61,598 bases of DNA, taken from assembly GCA_964529795.1 (NCBI GenBank), contig CAZGXM010000007.1, positions 1-61,598 on the forward strand. The letters run 5' to 3'. Shown here one piece after another: positions 17,364-26,371 of the stretch. The stretch's first letter is position 1; each line of letters starts with the position of its first letter. This DNA is from CAZGXM01 sp964529795 (lineage in GTDB: Bacteria; Bacillota; JADQBR01). The notes beneath the pieces were generated by a model that searched no databases, was not told the origin of the DNA, and worked only from the letters and a program-made list of their open reading frames with translations. Made by a program: the position numbers and the translations under genes.

Positions 17364-19952
17364 TTGAAGATTAATATTAACCACAGGCAGTATGAGCTAG
17401 ATGCTGACCCAGAGGCGAGTTTGCTATCTGTGCTCAGGGAAAAGCTCAATCTTACTTCGGTTAAAAATGGTTGTAACGAGGGAGTATGTGGGGCATGTAT
17501 GGTACTTATGGACGGCCAGCCTCGACAGTCATGCAGGCTTCCCCTCAAAAAGCTAGGGACAAAAATGGTATTGACTCTTGAAGGACTAGCCCCCCAGGAA
17601 CTCGCAATTTATTCAGAAGCTTTTGCAAGGGCAGGTGCCGTTCAATGTGGTTTTTGTACACCCGGAATGATAATCACTGCCAAAGGGATTTTAGACAAAA
17701 ACCCCAATCCCACCCGCAGTGAAATTGCATCAGACCTCCGCCGCAATCTCTGTAGGTGTACTGGATACCAGAAAATAATTGATGCCATCCAGCTTGCAGC
17801 AGTAGTTTTACGCGGAGAAAAACAATTTTCTCCCCTTCCGGAGCCCTGGGTGGGGCAGCGCTATCCGAGGAGAGACGCCTATGAAAAGGCTGCTGGCAGG
17901 GCCAAATTTGCCGATGATCTGTTTTTTGAAGGGATGCTTTACGGCGCTGTGCTGCGAACCCCTGTTCCCCGGGCAAAAATTCTGGGAATAGACGTAAGTG
18001 GCGCATTGCAAATCCCGGGCATTGTGGCTGTACTGACAGCCGAGGATACTCCCGGCCAGCGCTTTCATGGCATGATTTTTCAAGACTGGCCTGTTTTGAT
18101 TGGCCCCGGGGAGGAAACGAAATATGTGGGGGATGCCCTTGCCCTGGTAGCAGCAGAAACCCCAGAGATTGCAAGGAAGGCTTTAGAGGCCATTGAAGTG
18201 GACTACCAGGAACTAGAACCGGTGACTGATGTGGAAGCTGCTTTAAAACCTGGTGCTCCTTCCCTTCATCCCCGCGAAAATGTCTTGAGTACGACAAGGA
18301 TAAGGCGTGGAGATGTAAAAGCTGCCCTCGAACGATCTGCTTATGTAATAACAAGGACCTATGAAGTCCCCTTCACGGAGCATGCTTTCCTGGAGCCTGA
18401 AAGTGCTGTTGCTGTCCCGGATGAAAAGAGCATTATCCTTTACGTAAGCACACAAAGCGTGTTTGAAGACCAGGAACAGGTTGCTGCTATCCTGGACGTG
18501 GAACCTGAAAAAATAAGGGTTGTCAATTGCCATGTAGGCGGCGCTTTCGGGGGCAAAGAAGACCTGAGCGTGCAGCATCATGCCGCCCTGCTGGCCTGGG
18601 AAACGAAAAGGCCTGTCAAGCTTACCCTCAGCCGCCGGGAAAGCATATTCGTACATCCCAAAAGACATGCCATGAAGATAGAAATGACTACGGGTGTGGA
18701 CAGCCAGGGGCGCTTAACGGCAGTCAAGGCCAGGATACTGGCTGATACCGGTGCTTACGCTTCCCTGGGTGCACAGGTAGTGGAGAGGGCCTGTACCCAT
18801 GCCACCGGTCCCTATAAAGTCGATAACGTGGATATTGAAGGAAAGGCGGTTTATACCAACAACCCGCCTGCTGGAGCATTCAGGGGTTTTGGTGTACCGC
18901 AGGTGACTTTTGCCTGTGAGAATCAGCTGAATCAGCTTGCTGAGATGCTGGGCATGGACGAGTGGGAAATCCGCTACATCAATGCCCTTGAGCCGGGTGA
19001 CCGGTTGGCTACAGGACAAAAGCTCGACAACAATATCAACTTAAAAAAGACACTTGCAGCTGTAAAAGAAAGCTACAAGCAGGGCAGGTATGCGGGGATT
19101 GCCTGCGGCATGAAGAGCGTTGGTCTCGGAGTGGGTACAAGGGATGTGGGCCGGGCAGAGGCTGTTATAGAGAACGGCAAGGTGAAAGTCAAAACTGGGG
19201 CGGCCTGTATAGGCCAGGGACTGGAGACTGTGTTACTGCAGGTGTTCTGCGAAGCATCGGGTTTCCCGGCCGATCTGGTTGAAATTGAACTGGCCGACAG
19301 TGTCACCACACCGGCTTCAGGTACTACCACAGCATCGCGCCAGAGCCTCTTTACCGGAGAAGCAACGCGCCGCCTAGCCCTGAAGGTAAAAGAAGCCTTA
19401 GGGGAAAAGCGGCTTAAAGAACTGGAAGGCATGACTTTCAGTGCGGAGTTTGCAGGGATAACCGATGGGCTTGACAGCCAGAAAGAAGATCCCGTGACCC
19501 ATGTGGCATATGGCTTTGCCACCCAGGTGGTTATTCTTGACGAAAACGGGCGATTGAAGAAAGTTATTGCGGCCCATGATGTAGGCCGGGCCATCAACCC
19601 CCTTTCCCTCGAAGGGCAGATAGAGGGCGGTGTTGTCATGGGTCTTGGGTATGCCCTGAGGGAAAATTTTGTTACAGAACGCGGTGTTCCGGTTCAACAG
19701 AGCATGGGTTCGCTGGGCCTCTGGCGAGCAAATGAAACTCCTTTCATCGACGTACCTCTAATTGAGGGCGGAGACCTGGATTACTGTTACGGCGCCCGCG
19801 GGATCGGTGAGATTTCCACTATTCCTACGGCCGCTGCAGTTGCCGGAGCGTATCATTCGTTTGATGGACAGTGGAGATATTCACTTCCCCTCCAGGATAC
19901 GCCGTATGCAAAAAAAATTAAGAAAAAAGCAGGAAAAAATAAATTGTGTTAA
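17364..19952 (+). CDS. Fused Fe-S/molybdopterin hydroxylase, selenium-dependent xanthine dehydrogenase type
   Basis: An 862-residue fusion of a 2Fe-2S subunit and the large molybdopterin subunit of the xanthine dehydrogenase family. Residues 1-150 bind two [2Fe-2S] clusters: plant-type ligands C37, C42, C45, C57 and second-domain ligands C95, C98, C130, C132. The molybdopterin part has GGAFGGKED, AGAFRGFG and the catalytic glutamate in GARGIGEIST. No FAD domain is present, so electrons must leave through a partner. The layout fits selenium-dependent xanthine dehydrogenases (XdhD-like), where selenium is a labile ligand and not selenocysteine; no in-frame TGA is seen. The TTG start follows GGGGGTGG and the gene is preceded by a guanine-class riboswitch. 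Confidence 0.88.
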   Translation: MKININHRQYELDADPEASLLSVLREKLNLTSVKNGCNEGVCGACMVLMDGQPRQSCRLPLKKLGTKMVLTLEGLAPQELAIYSEAFARAGAVQCGFCTPGMIITAKGILDKNPNPTRSEIASDLRRNLCRCTGYQKIIDAIQLAAVVLRGEKQFSPLPEPWVGQRYPRRDAYEKAAGRAKFADDLFFEGMLYGAVLRTPVPRAKILGIDVSGALQIPGIVAVLTAEDTPGQRFHGMIFQDWPVLIGPGEETKYVGDALALVAAETPEIARKALEAIEVDYQELEPVTDVEAALKPGAPSLHPRENVLSTTRIRRGDVKAALERSAYVITRTYEVPFTEHAFLEPESAVAVPDEKSIILYVSTQSVFEDQEQVAAILDVEPEKIRVVNCHVGGAFGGKEDLSVQHHAALLAWETKRPVKLTLSRRESIFVHPKRHAMKIEMTTGVDSQGRLTAVKARILADTGAYASLGAQVVERACTHATGPYKVDNVDIEGKAVYTNNPPAGAFRGFGVPQVTFACENQLNQLAEMLGMDEWEIRYINALEPGDRLATGQKLDNNINLKKTLAAVKESYKQGRYAGIACGMKSVGLGVGTRDVGRAEAVIENGKVKVKTGAACIGQGLETVLLQVFCEASGFPADLVEIELADSVTTPASGTTTASRQSLFTGEATRRLALKVKEALGEKRLKELEGMTFSAEFAGITDGLDSQKEDPVTHVAYGFATQVVILDENGRLKKVIAAHDVGRAINPLSLEGQIEGGVVMGLGYALRENFVTERGVPVQQSMGSLGLWRANETPFIDVPLIEGGDLDYCYGARGIGEISTIPTAAAVAGAYHSFDGQWRYSLPLQDTPYAKKIKKKAGKNKLC

Positions 19953-20011
19953 ATAATAGTAATAAAAATTAAATGCCACTTGAATCAGAAAGCGACAAAG
20001 GTTGTGAAGAT

Positions 20012-21250
20012 ATGTTCCACGTAAAATATTTGCAGTGTGTGAAATGCAATAAGACTTTTGAAGCCATGCCGAACAGCTATACCTGTCCTGACTGCGGCAT
20101 GTCAGGAATTCTCGATGTTATTTACGATTACAGTGCCATTTCTGCAGAAGTAAATAGAGATACATTGCAAAAAAATAAAGATTTCTCCATGTGGCGCTAC
20201 CTGCCCTGGCTGCCCGTGCTGTCTGAGACTGCACCCCCCTTGAGGGTGGGGTGGACACCCGTGTATAAAGCCGACCGGCTGGCTGAAGTCGTGGGACTAG
20301 AGACGCTGTATGTCAAGGACGATGGTCTCAACCCCACCGCCTCCCTTAAAGACCGTGCCTCGGCAGTGGCGGTGGCCAAAGCCCTCGAGGCAGGTGCGGA
20401 TACCATAGCGTGTTCTTCCACGGGTAACGCTGCTTCCTCCCTGGCCGGAAATGCTGCCTCCGTGGGCCTCAAAACCTGCATTTTTGTGCCTGAAAGGGCT
20501 CCTCAGGGAAAGGTCGCACAGCTCTTGGTTTTCGGGGCCACGGTGGTAAGCGTGCAGGGCTCTTATGAAGAGGCTTTTAAACTCTCAATGGAGGCAATTG
20601 AGCACTGGAGCTGGTATAACCGTAATGCCGCGATCAATCCCTATCTGGTCGAGGGCAAAAAAACAGTTTCCATGGAGCTGTGCGAACAATTGAACTGGGA
20701 TGTCCCTGATTGGCTTGTATTTTCCGTGGGCGATGGCTGTACCATTGCCGGTGCATGGAAAGGGATGGTCGATTTTTACGAGACTGGATTTATAGACCGC
20801 CTGCCCAAAATGCTTGGGGTTCAGGCCGAGGGATGCTGTCCTATAACCATTGCCTTCCGGAGCAACGAGCCTGTCATGCCTGCCGCCGAAAAAACCATTG
20901 CCGACAGCATTGCGGTGGGGGTGCCGCGCAACCCGGATAAGGCGCTGCGGGCTATTCGCCAGTCTTCAGGTAGCATGATCAATGTCAGCGATCAGGAGAT
21001 ACTGGAGGCTATGAAGCTTTTGGGCAGCAGCACAGGTGTATTCGGAGAACCTGCCGGCGTTGCCGGCTTAGCAGGACTGCGGAAAGCAGTTTCCGAGGGA
21101 ATAATTGCAAGCAATGAAAAAGTAGCAGTTGTGGTGACTGGAAATGGCCTGAAGGATGTGCAGAACGCCACCAAGGCCGCCCGAGAGCCAATCAGGATAC
21201 CACCGGACATAAGCCGCCTGGTAGAAGAATTCTCAGCACGGGGTTTGTAG
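20012..21250 (+). CDS. Threonine synthase-like PLP enzyme with zinc ribbon
   Basis: A 412-residue fold-type II PLP enzyme. The N-terminal zinc ribbon (C9, C12, C25, C28) is typical of one branch of threonine synthases. The Schiff-base lysine is K113 in LNPTASLKDRA, followed by CSSTGNAASSLAGNAA. Threonine synthase uses O-phosphohomoserine, but placement between a molybdenum hydroxylase and a hydantoinase suggests a catabolic beta- or gamma-elimination (inference). ATG 20012 with AAAGG ten bases upstream is preferred over ATG 19973, which has no site. A true biosynthetic thrC would normally lie with hom and thrB, which are absent here. Confidence 0.82.
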   Translation: MFHVKYLQCVKCNKTFEAMPNSYTCPDCGMSGILDVIYDYSAISAEVNRDTLQKNKDFSMWRYLPWLPVLSETAPPLRVGWTPVYKADRLAEVVGLETLYVKDDGLNPTASLKDRASAVAVAKALEAGADTIACSSTGNAASSLAGNAASVGLKTCIFVPERAPQGKVAQLLVFGATVVSVQGSYEEAFKLSMEAIEHWSWYNRNAAINPYLVEGKKTVSMELCEQLNWDVPDWLVFSVGDGCTIAGAWKGMVDFYETGFIDRLPKMLGVQAEGCCPITIAFRSNEPVMPAAEKTIADSIAVGVPRNPDKALRAIRQSSGSMINVSDQEILEAMKLLGSSTGVFGEPAGVAGLAGLRKAVSEGIIASNEKVAVVVTGNGLKDVQNATKAAREPIRIPPDISRLVEEFSARGL

Positions 21251-21289
21251 ATTTTAATGAATAGGATGGCTGAGTGCCGGAATACCATG

Positions 21290-21309
21290 GAGCATGGAGC
21301 GGGCGGCAT
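21290..21309 (+). repeat. 20-base exact repeat, copy 1
   Basis: A 20-base GC-rich sequence starting GAGCATGGAGC recurs exactly at 40136-40155. This copy lies in the gap upstream of hydA, inside a possible 25-codon reading frame (21266-21343, MAECRNTMEHGAGG...) that has no good ribosome site. The second copy is read in another frame, so the conservation is at nucleotide level. Confidence 0.7.
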
Positions 21310-21346
21310 ACACGTGTACGAAGATCTTTCAGGGGAGGAGTAGACT

Positions 21347-22726
21347 GTGGACCTGCTGGTGGCAAACGGAAAGCTGGTGATAGAAAAGGGATTAGTCGAA
21401 GCAGACCTGGCCGTTGACGGCGGTAAAATTTCTGCCATAGGCAGGATAGAACCCCCTGCTGGGATCAGGGTATTTGATGCCGAGAGAAAGCTTGTTTTAC
21501 CCGGGGTCATTGATGCTCATACCCACTTCGGGCTTGTTGCCCGGGGTACGGTAACTGCTGACGGTTGGGAAGAAGGGACCATTTCTGCTGCATGTGGCGG
21601 CGTTACTACCTGTATTGACTACGCCGATCCCTTTCCCGGCGAACCTTTGGTGGAAGGAGCCAGAGAAAAATTGGCTGAAGCTGAAGGCAAGGCCTGCATA
21701 GATTATACCGTGCACATGACGGTCCATTGCTGGACCAGCGACCTGAGGCAGGAACTTCAGGAACTCAGAGAAATGGGGATAACAAGCCTCAAGATTTTCA
21801 CCACCTATGACCAGAAAATAGCGGACGGAGATTTGGGACTCCTCCTTGAAGATGCCAGAGACCTGGGTTTATTGGTCACTGTCCACGCCGAGGACGACGA
21901 CGTGGTAAGGAAACTGAGGTCACAGCTTGAACAAAGGGGAGATACTGGACCGCGAAGCCACGGCATCAGCCGACCGCCCGAGGCAGAAGAAAGGGCTGTG
22001 GCTAAGGTTATCGAGACCGCTCAAAAACTGGATGTACCTGTCTTTTTTGTCCACGTTTCCACGGGCGACGGGGCTACCAGGATAGCCGAGGCCCGCCGGT
22101 ATGGCCAGAAGGTATACGGCGAAACCTGTCCTCATTACTTAATACTTGATGACGGTGTATACGCTTCAGGTGATCCCCGCCCTGTCATCATGACGCCCCC
22201 ACTCCGTCCGCCTGGGCATCAGGAAGTTCTCTGGCAGGCGTTGAGCAAAGGTGCCCTGCAGATGGTTGCAACCGACCACTGTGCTTATACCCTGGAGCAG
22301 AAAGGGCAGGGAAAGACTTGCTTTGATACCTTGCCAGGTATTCCAGGAAGTGAAACTCTTCTACCCCTTTTATACACTTTTGGTGTGGGCGGAGGACACT
22401 TTGACGTAATCTGTCTGGCCCGGTTACTTTCCACCAATCCTGCTAAGCTTTTCGGCCTTTATCCGCAAAAGGGCTGCATTGAGGTGGGCAGCGATGCTGA
22501 CCTTGTGATCTTTGATCCCGAAAAAGAAGTGGTGCTGGATGGAAAAAAACTTCATTCCTCCTCGGTCTATACGCCCTTTTCCGGAATAAAAGTCCGGGGG
22601 TATCCGGAAACCACCTTGCTCAGGGGCGAGGTGATCTTCCACCGGGGAGAATTCATGGGCAGGCCTGGTATGGGACGGTTTGTAAAAGCTGTTTCCGCCA
22701 GCAGTGCTTATAATAATTATCCTTAA
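21347..22726 (+). CDS. hydA: Dihydropyrimidinase/hydantoinase family amidohydrolase
   Basis: A 459-residue cyclic amidase of the D-hydantoinase/dihydropyrimidinase/allantoinase superfamily that opens five- or six-membered cyclic ureides. Metal ligands are visible: H58 and H60 in VIDAHTHFG, the carboxylatable lysine K149 in TSLKIFTTYD, histidines in TVHAEDDD and FVHVSTG, and the aspartate in ATDHCAYT. The C-terminal beta sandwich (DADLVIFDPEKEVVLDG) is complete. GTG 21347 follows AGGGGAGGAG. In anaerobic urate-degrading clusters the equivalent enzyme (HyuA/HydA) hydrolyses a ring-opened purine intermediate; that role is inferred. Confidence 0.9.
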   Translation: MDLLVANGKLVIEKGLVEADLAVDGGKISAIGRIEPPAGIRVFDAERKLVLPGVIDAHTHFGLVARGTVTADGWEEGTISAACGGVTTCIDYADPFPGEPLVEGAREKLAEAEGKACIDYTVHMTVHCWTSDLRQELQELREMGITSLKIFTTYDQKIADGDLGLLLEDARDLGLLVTVHAEDDDVVRKLRSQLEQRGDTGPRSHGISRPPEAEERAVAKVIETAQKLDVPVFFVHVSTGDGATRIAEARRYGQKVYGETCPHYLILDDGVYASGDPRPVIMTPPLRPPGHQEVLWQALSKGALQMVATDHCAYTLEQKGQGKTCFDTLPGIPGSETLLPLLYTFGVGGGHFDVICLARLLSTNPAKLFGLYPQKGCIEVGSDADLVIFDPEKEVVLDGKKLHSSSVYTPFSGIKVRGYPETTLLRGEVIFHRGEFMGRPGMGRFVKAVSASSAYNNYP

Positions 22727-22796
22727 TTTCCCTTGAGTTTTTTCGGGAGCCTCATTGGTGAAGGTTGAGCTTTATTTCTGAACAATTGAAATCCAG

Positions 22797-22823
22797 GCGG
22801 CCTACTTGCCGGCGGCAGGCCGC
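22797..22823 (+). repeat. Inverted repeat after hydA
   Basis: GCGGCCT (22797-22803) pairs with AGGCCGC (22817-22823). There is no T run after it, so it is not a standard terminator. It is followed directly by the larger self-complementary segment. Confidence 0.5.
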
Positions 22824-22850
22824 ATTTGGATTGAGGCTGGTAAAACTATA

Positions 22851-23002
22851 GCTTTGGCGACGAGTCGTGGCCGGGCGAGGCACAAAAAAGTGCCGCGGGA
22901 GCTTTTCGCCAGGATGCCGAATTGCCGGGAACCTGCCGCGACCGGAGCCAGAGTGCTAAATTTGCCACGAGGGAAAGCGAGTCGTCGAAGCCTGCAAGCA
23001 GG
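22851..23002 (+). ncRNA. Unidentified structured RNA or repeat element between hydA and ygeY
   Basis: This GC-rich stretch has nested long-range complementarity: GCTT (22851-22854) with AAGC (22988-22991), CGACGA (22858-22863) with TCGTCG (22982-22987), and TCGTGGC (22865-22871) with GCCACGA (22964-22970). Inside, GGCGA (22874-22878) pairs with TCGCC (22906-22910), enclosing GGCAC/GTGCC (22879-22894) with a six-A loop. CCTG/CAGG (22991-23002) follows. It matches no riboswitch I know in full; scattered blocks faintly recall cobalamin or ZTP aptamers. It could be a cis-regulator of ygeY or a fragment of a dispersed repeat. Confidence 0.45.
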
Positions 23003-23041
23003 AGCTTACATTTCAGCAATGAATGAGGGGGGAAAGGAGAA

Positions 23042-24295
23042 ATGGAACTTAACAGAAAAGATGTTCTTGCAAAGGCCGGGGAATACAAGCAGCAGATGTC
23101 AAGCTTCCTCAGGGATTTAATCAGGATACCCGGGGAGAGCTGCCAGGAAAAACGGGTAATTGAAAGAATTAAGGCCGAAATGGAAAAGGTGGGGTTTGAC
23201 AGGGTTGAAATCGATCCCATGGGCAATGTCCTGGGATATATCGGGAAGGGGAAACACCTAATTGGCATGGACGCGCATATCGATACTGTCGGCGTTGGCG
23301 ACCCTGATTTATGGGAGTGCGATCCTTATGAGGGATATGAAGATGATAAAATAATTGTCGGCAGGGGCGCTTCAGACCAACTGGGTGGAATGGCATCCAT
23401 GGTATATGCCGGCAAGATTATTAAGGACCTGGGACTGGAAGACGACTACACCCTGGTTGTAACCGGCACCGTGCAAGAAGAAGATTGTGACGGTTTATGC
23501 TGGCAGTACATCATCAAGGAAGGTAAGGTAAGACCTGAGTTTGTGGTGCTTACGGAACCTACTTCTTGTAACATTTACCGCGGACACAGAGGCCGGATGG
23601 AAATCAAGGTTACCACCCGCGGGGTTAGCTGTCACGGGTCAGCTCCCGAGAGGGGAGACAACGCCATTTACAAAATGGCCCCGATACTTATGGAACTGCG
23701 AGCCCTTAACGAAAACTTGAAGGGTCACGATTTTTTGGACAAGGGGACGCTCACGGTTTCGGAAATTTTTTTCAGCTCCCCGTCGCGCTGTGCCGTTGCT
23801 GACCGGTGTACCATTTCCATAGACAGGAGATTGACTGCAGGAGAAACGGGAGAGTATGCCCTGCAGCAGATCGGGAAGCTGCCTTCGGTAAAAGCAGCCG
23901 GCGCGATAGTGGAAATGTATGACTACAAAAAAGCATCGTACACGGGCCTTGAATACCCGACAGAAGCTTATTTCCCGACGTGGCTTATCGAGGAAGACCA
24001 TGCAGTAACTAAAACCCTTGTAGACGCGTTTGAAACGCTGTTTAAGTCAAAGCCCCTTGTTGACAAGTGGACCTTTTCCACCAATGGTGTCTCAATCATG
24101 GGTAGATTTGGGATACCTTGCATAGGATTTGGCCCGGGGCATGAAGACCAGGCCCATGCTCCCAATGAAAAGACTTGGAAGAGCGAACTGGTAGAAGCTG
24201 CTGCAATGTATGCCGTAATACCCAAGATTTATGTGACAAAATATGCAGATAAAATGCCTGAGAGTACAAAAAATCTTGTTGCCACAGACCAATAA
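23042..24295 (+). CDS. ygeY: YgeY-type M20 family hydrolase
   Basis: A 417-residue zinc amidohydrolase of the M20 (ArgE/DapE) family, very close to Escherichia coli YgeY along its whole length. Conserved segments include IDPMGNVLGYIGKG, MDAHIDTVGVG (metal ligands H79 and D81), VTGTVQEEDCDGLCWQYII, CHGSAPERGDNAIYKM, KWTFSTNGVSIMGRFG and AHAPNEKTWKS. In anaerobic urate-degradation gene sets it accompanies ygeW, hydA, ssnA, ygfK and a carbamate kinase, and is thought to hydrolyse an open-chain ureido or acyl-amine intermediate. ATG 23042 follows GGGGGGAAAGGAGAA. It is preceded by the structured segment. Confidence 0.93.
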   Translation: MELNRKDVLAKAGEYKQQMSSFLRDLIRIPGESCQEKRVIERIKAEMEKVGFDRVEIDPMGNVLGYIGKGKHLIGMDAHIDTVGVGDPDLWECDPYEGYEDDKIIVGRGASDQLGGMASMVYAGKIIKDLGLEDDYTLVVTGTVQEEDCDGLCWQYIIKEGKVRPEFVVLTEPTSCNIYRGHRGRMEIKVTTRGVSCHGSAPERGDNAIYKMAPILMELRALNENLKGHDFLDKGTLTVSEIFFSSPSRCAVADRCTISIDRRLTAGETGEYALQQIGKLPSVKAAGAIVEMYDYKKASYTGLEYPTEAYFPTWLIEEDHAVTKTLVDAFETLFKSKPLVDKWTFSTNGVSIMGRFGIPCIGFGPGHEDQAHAPNEKTWKSELVEAAAMYAVIPKIYVTKYADKMPESTKNLVATDQ

Positions 24296-24403
24296 AAAAG
24301 TCAATACGAGGATTTAAGGTTTATTGGGTGGCAGCCGAAATTTTCTGTAATGTGGAGTATTTGCAAGATAATTACAAAATATTGAGATAGGAGGTTAAAG
24401 CCT

Positions 24404-25387
24404 ATGAAGACGATTTTTCAAGGAAAGCATTTTATCACATTGCAGGAGTGGACCAAGGAAGAGATTGATACCTTGCTGGACATCTCCTATGACCTGAAAA
24501 GAAAATTTGCCATGGGGGTGGACACGCCTTACCTGTTGCGCAAGACCATCTTCCTAATGTTCTTTGAGCAGTCCACCAGGACCAGAAACTCCATGGAAGC
24601 AGGTATTGCCCAGCTTGGCGGTCACGCCAACTACCTTGACACCAGCACCATGCAGATTGCACACGGTGAAACTGGTAAGGACACCGGTATTATCCTCGGG
24701 AGGTTTGGACACGGAATTGCCATCAGGAACTGCTTCTGGGGACGAGGGAATAAGTTTTTGAGAGAGGTGGCGGAGCACACTTCAGTACCTGTTATCAATT
24801 TGCAGTGCGACCTGTACCATCCCCTCCAAGCCATTGCCGACCTGATGACCATACAGGAGAAAAAGGGCGATCTTAGACGCAAGAAAGTATCCATTATCTG
24901 GGCTTATGCCACCAGCCATAAAAAGCCCATTTCCGTACCGTTGTCCCAGGTACTACTGTTCCCGAGATATGGAATGGATGTTTGGCTGGCTTATCCCGAA
25001 GGGTACGACCTGCCTGACTGGGTAATCGAGCAAGCACGGGAAAATGTCAAGAAAAACGGCGGTTCACTCACCATTACCCATGACATGGATGAGGCTTACA
25101 GGGACGCAGATGTTGTTATTCCCAAGAACTGGGGCAATTGGGCGACTAACCCGAGCACCGATGTGGTGGATGACCTGCTGGAGAAAAATAAATCCTGGAT
25201 TTGTACGGAAGAAAAGATTGCCCTTGCCAAGGACGACGTGATTTACATGCACGCCCTGCCGGCAGACAGGGGCAATGAAGTAGTGGATTCTGTCATTGAC
25301 GGCCCCCATTCGGTTGTATACGATGAAGCAGAAAACAGACTGCATACTGCAAAGGCAGTAATGACATTGCTGATGGGTGGTAAGTAA
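24404..25387 (+). CDS. ygeW: YgeW-like carbamoyltransferase
   Basis: A 327-residue member of the aspartate/ornithine carbamoyltransferase superfamily, closest in pattern to YgeW. The carbamoyl-phosphate loop is S57-T-R-T-R61. NLQCDLYHPLQAIADL holds the HPxQ motif, and WAYATSHKKPISVP with AYPEGYDLPDWV are YgeW-like. Oddly, the usual HCLP loop reads HALP (in YMHALPADRG). It is shorter than E. coli YgeW (about 396 residues). Run in the phosphorolytic direction, it would split a carbamoyl (ureido) amino acid into an amine and carbamoyl phosphate for the next gene, arcC, which starts three bases after its stop. Confidence 0.9.
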   Translation: MKTIFQGKHFITLQEWTKEEIDTLLDISYDLKRKFAMGVDTPYLLRKTIFLMFFEQSTRTRNSMEAGIAQLGGHANYLDTSTMQIAHGETGKDTGIILGRFGHGIAIRNCFWGRGNKFLREVAEHTSVPVINLQCDLYHPLQAIADLMTIQEKKGDLRRKKVSIIWAYATSHKKPISVPLSQVLLFPRYGMDVWLAYPEGYDLPDWVIEQARENVKKNGGSLTITHDMDEAYRDADVVIPKNWGNWATNPSTDVVDDLLEKNKSWICTEEKIALAKDDVIYMHALPADRGNEVVDSVIDGPHSVVYDEAENRLHTAKAVMTLLMGGK

Positions 25388-25390
25388 GCC

Positions 25391-26341
25391 ATGGGCAAGC
25401 TGGCGGTCATTGCAATTGGCGGTAACTCCCTGATTCAGGACAAGGATCACCAGACAGTGGAGGACCAGTACAAAGCCATCTGTGAAACCGTGGAATATGT
25501 CACCGAAATCGTTGAGCAGGGCTATAAAGTTGTCATAACCCATGGTAACGGCCCGCAGGTTGGCTTTATTCTGAGAAGAGGAGAAATTGCCTATAAAGTT
25601 GAGGGCCTCCACCTTGTCTCCCTGGTAAGCTGTGTGGCAGACACACAGGGGGCAATTGGTTATCAGATACAACAGGCGCTGGGCAACGAGTTTAACAAGC
25701 GGGGGATCAATAGACAGGCAGTAACCGTGGTGACACAGGTGGAAGTGGACAAAAACGACATAGCATTTTCCAATCCTACCAAGCCCATAGGCTCCTTCTA
25801 CACCGAGGCAGAGGCGAAAAAATTGCTGGCGGAAAACCCTAACTGGACCATGGTAAATGATGCAGGTAGAGGGTATAGGAGGGTAGTACCCTCGCCGGCC
25901 CCCAAAAGAATTGTCGAGTTGGAGGCTATTAAAAGACTTCTGGACAATGACTTTTGTGTCATTGCCACAGGCGGTGGCGGGATTCCGGTTACGAGAAATG
26001 AGGCGGGGTATTTAGAAGGTGTAGATGCAGTAATAGATAAGGATTTTGCCAGCAGCCTGTTGGCTTCCCATTTAGACGCTGACTTGTTTGTTATTTCCAC
26101 AGGCGTGGAAAAGGTATATCTTAACTTTGGCAAGCCGGACCAAAAGCCCCTCGATACTTTGACCATTGCTGAGGCGAAAAAATATTTCAAAGAAGGTCAT
26201 TTCGCAAAGGGGAGCATGCTGCCGAAGATTCAAGCAGCCATAGCTTACCTGGAGAGGGGCGGTAAAAAGGCTATCATTACTAACCCGGAGTCCCTGGGCG
26301 ATGCGGTCAGGGGAGAAGGCGGGACTCATATCAAGGCCTAA
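25391..26341 (+). CDS. arcC: Carbamate kinase
   Basis: A 316-residue carbamate kinase, the normal size. It has IAIGGNSLIQ at the N-terminus, THGNGPQVGF, the ADTQGAIGYQIQQAL region, ATGGGGIPV, VIDKDFASSLLA and the terminal GEGGTHIKA. It makes ATP and carbamate (then CO2 and ammonia) from carbamoyl phosphate. Its position directly after ygeW indicates that this is the substrate-level phosphorylation step of the purine pathway, as with YqeA in E. coli. The ribosome site lies within the end of ygeW, so translation is coupled. Confidence 0.95.
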   Translation: MGKLAVIAIGGNSLIQDKDHQTVEDQYKAICETVEYVTEIVEQGYKVVITHGNGPQVGFILRRGEIAYKVEGLHLVSLVSCVADTQGAIGYQIQQALGNEFNKRGINRQAVTVVTQVEVDKNDIAFSNPTKPIGSFYTEAEAKKLLAENPNWTMVNDAGRGYRRVVPSPAPKRIVELEAIKRLLDNDFCVIATGGGGIPVTRNEAGYLEGVDAVIDKDFASSLLASHLDADLFVISTGVEKVYLNFGKPDQKPLDTLTIAEAKKYFKEGHFAKGSMLPKIQAAIAYLERGGKKAIITNPESLGDAVRGEGGTHIKA

Positions 26342-26371
26342 GACCAATTAGAGGCCTTGCCGTATTGGGCA

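Noticed and set aside
17364..19952. Selenocysteine in the fused hydroxylase
   Set aside because: No in-frame TGA is present; in this enzyme type selenium is a non-protein ligand at the molybdenum centre.
22806..23120. A 104-codon frame before ygeY
   Set aside because: It spans the structured RNA candidate and overlaps the ygeY start in another frame; the arginine-rich product looks like translated GC-rich structure.
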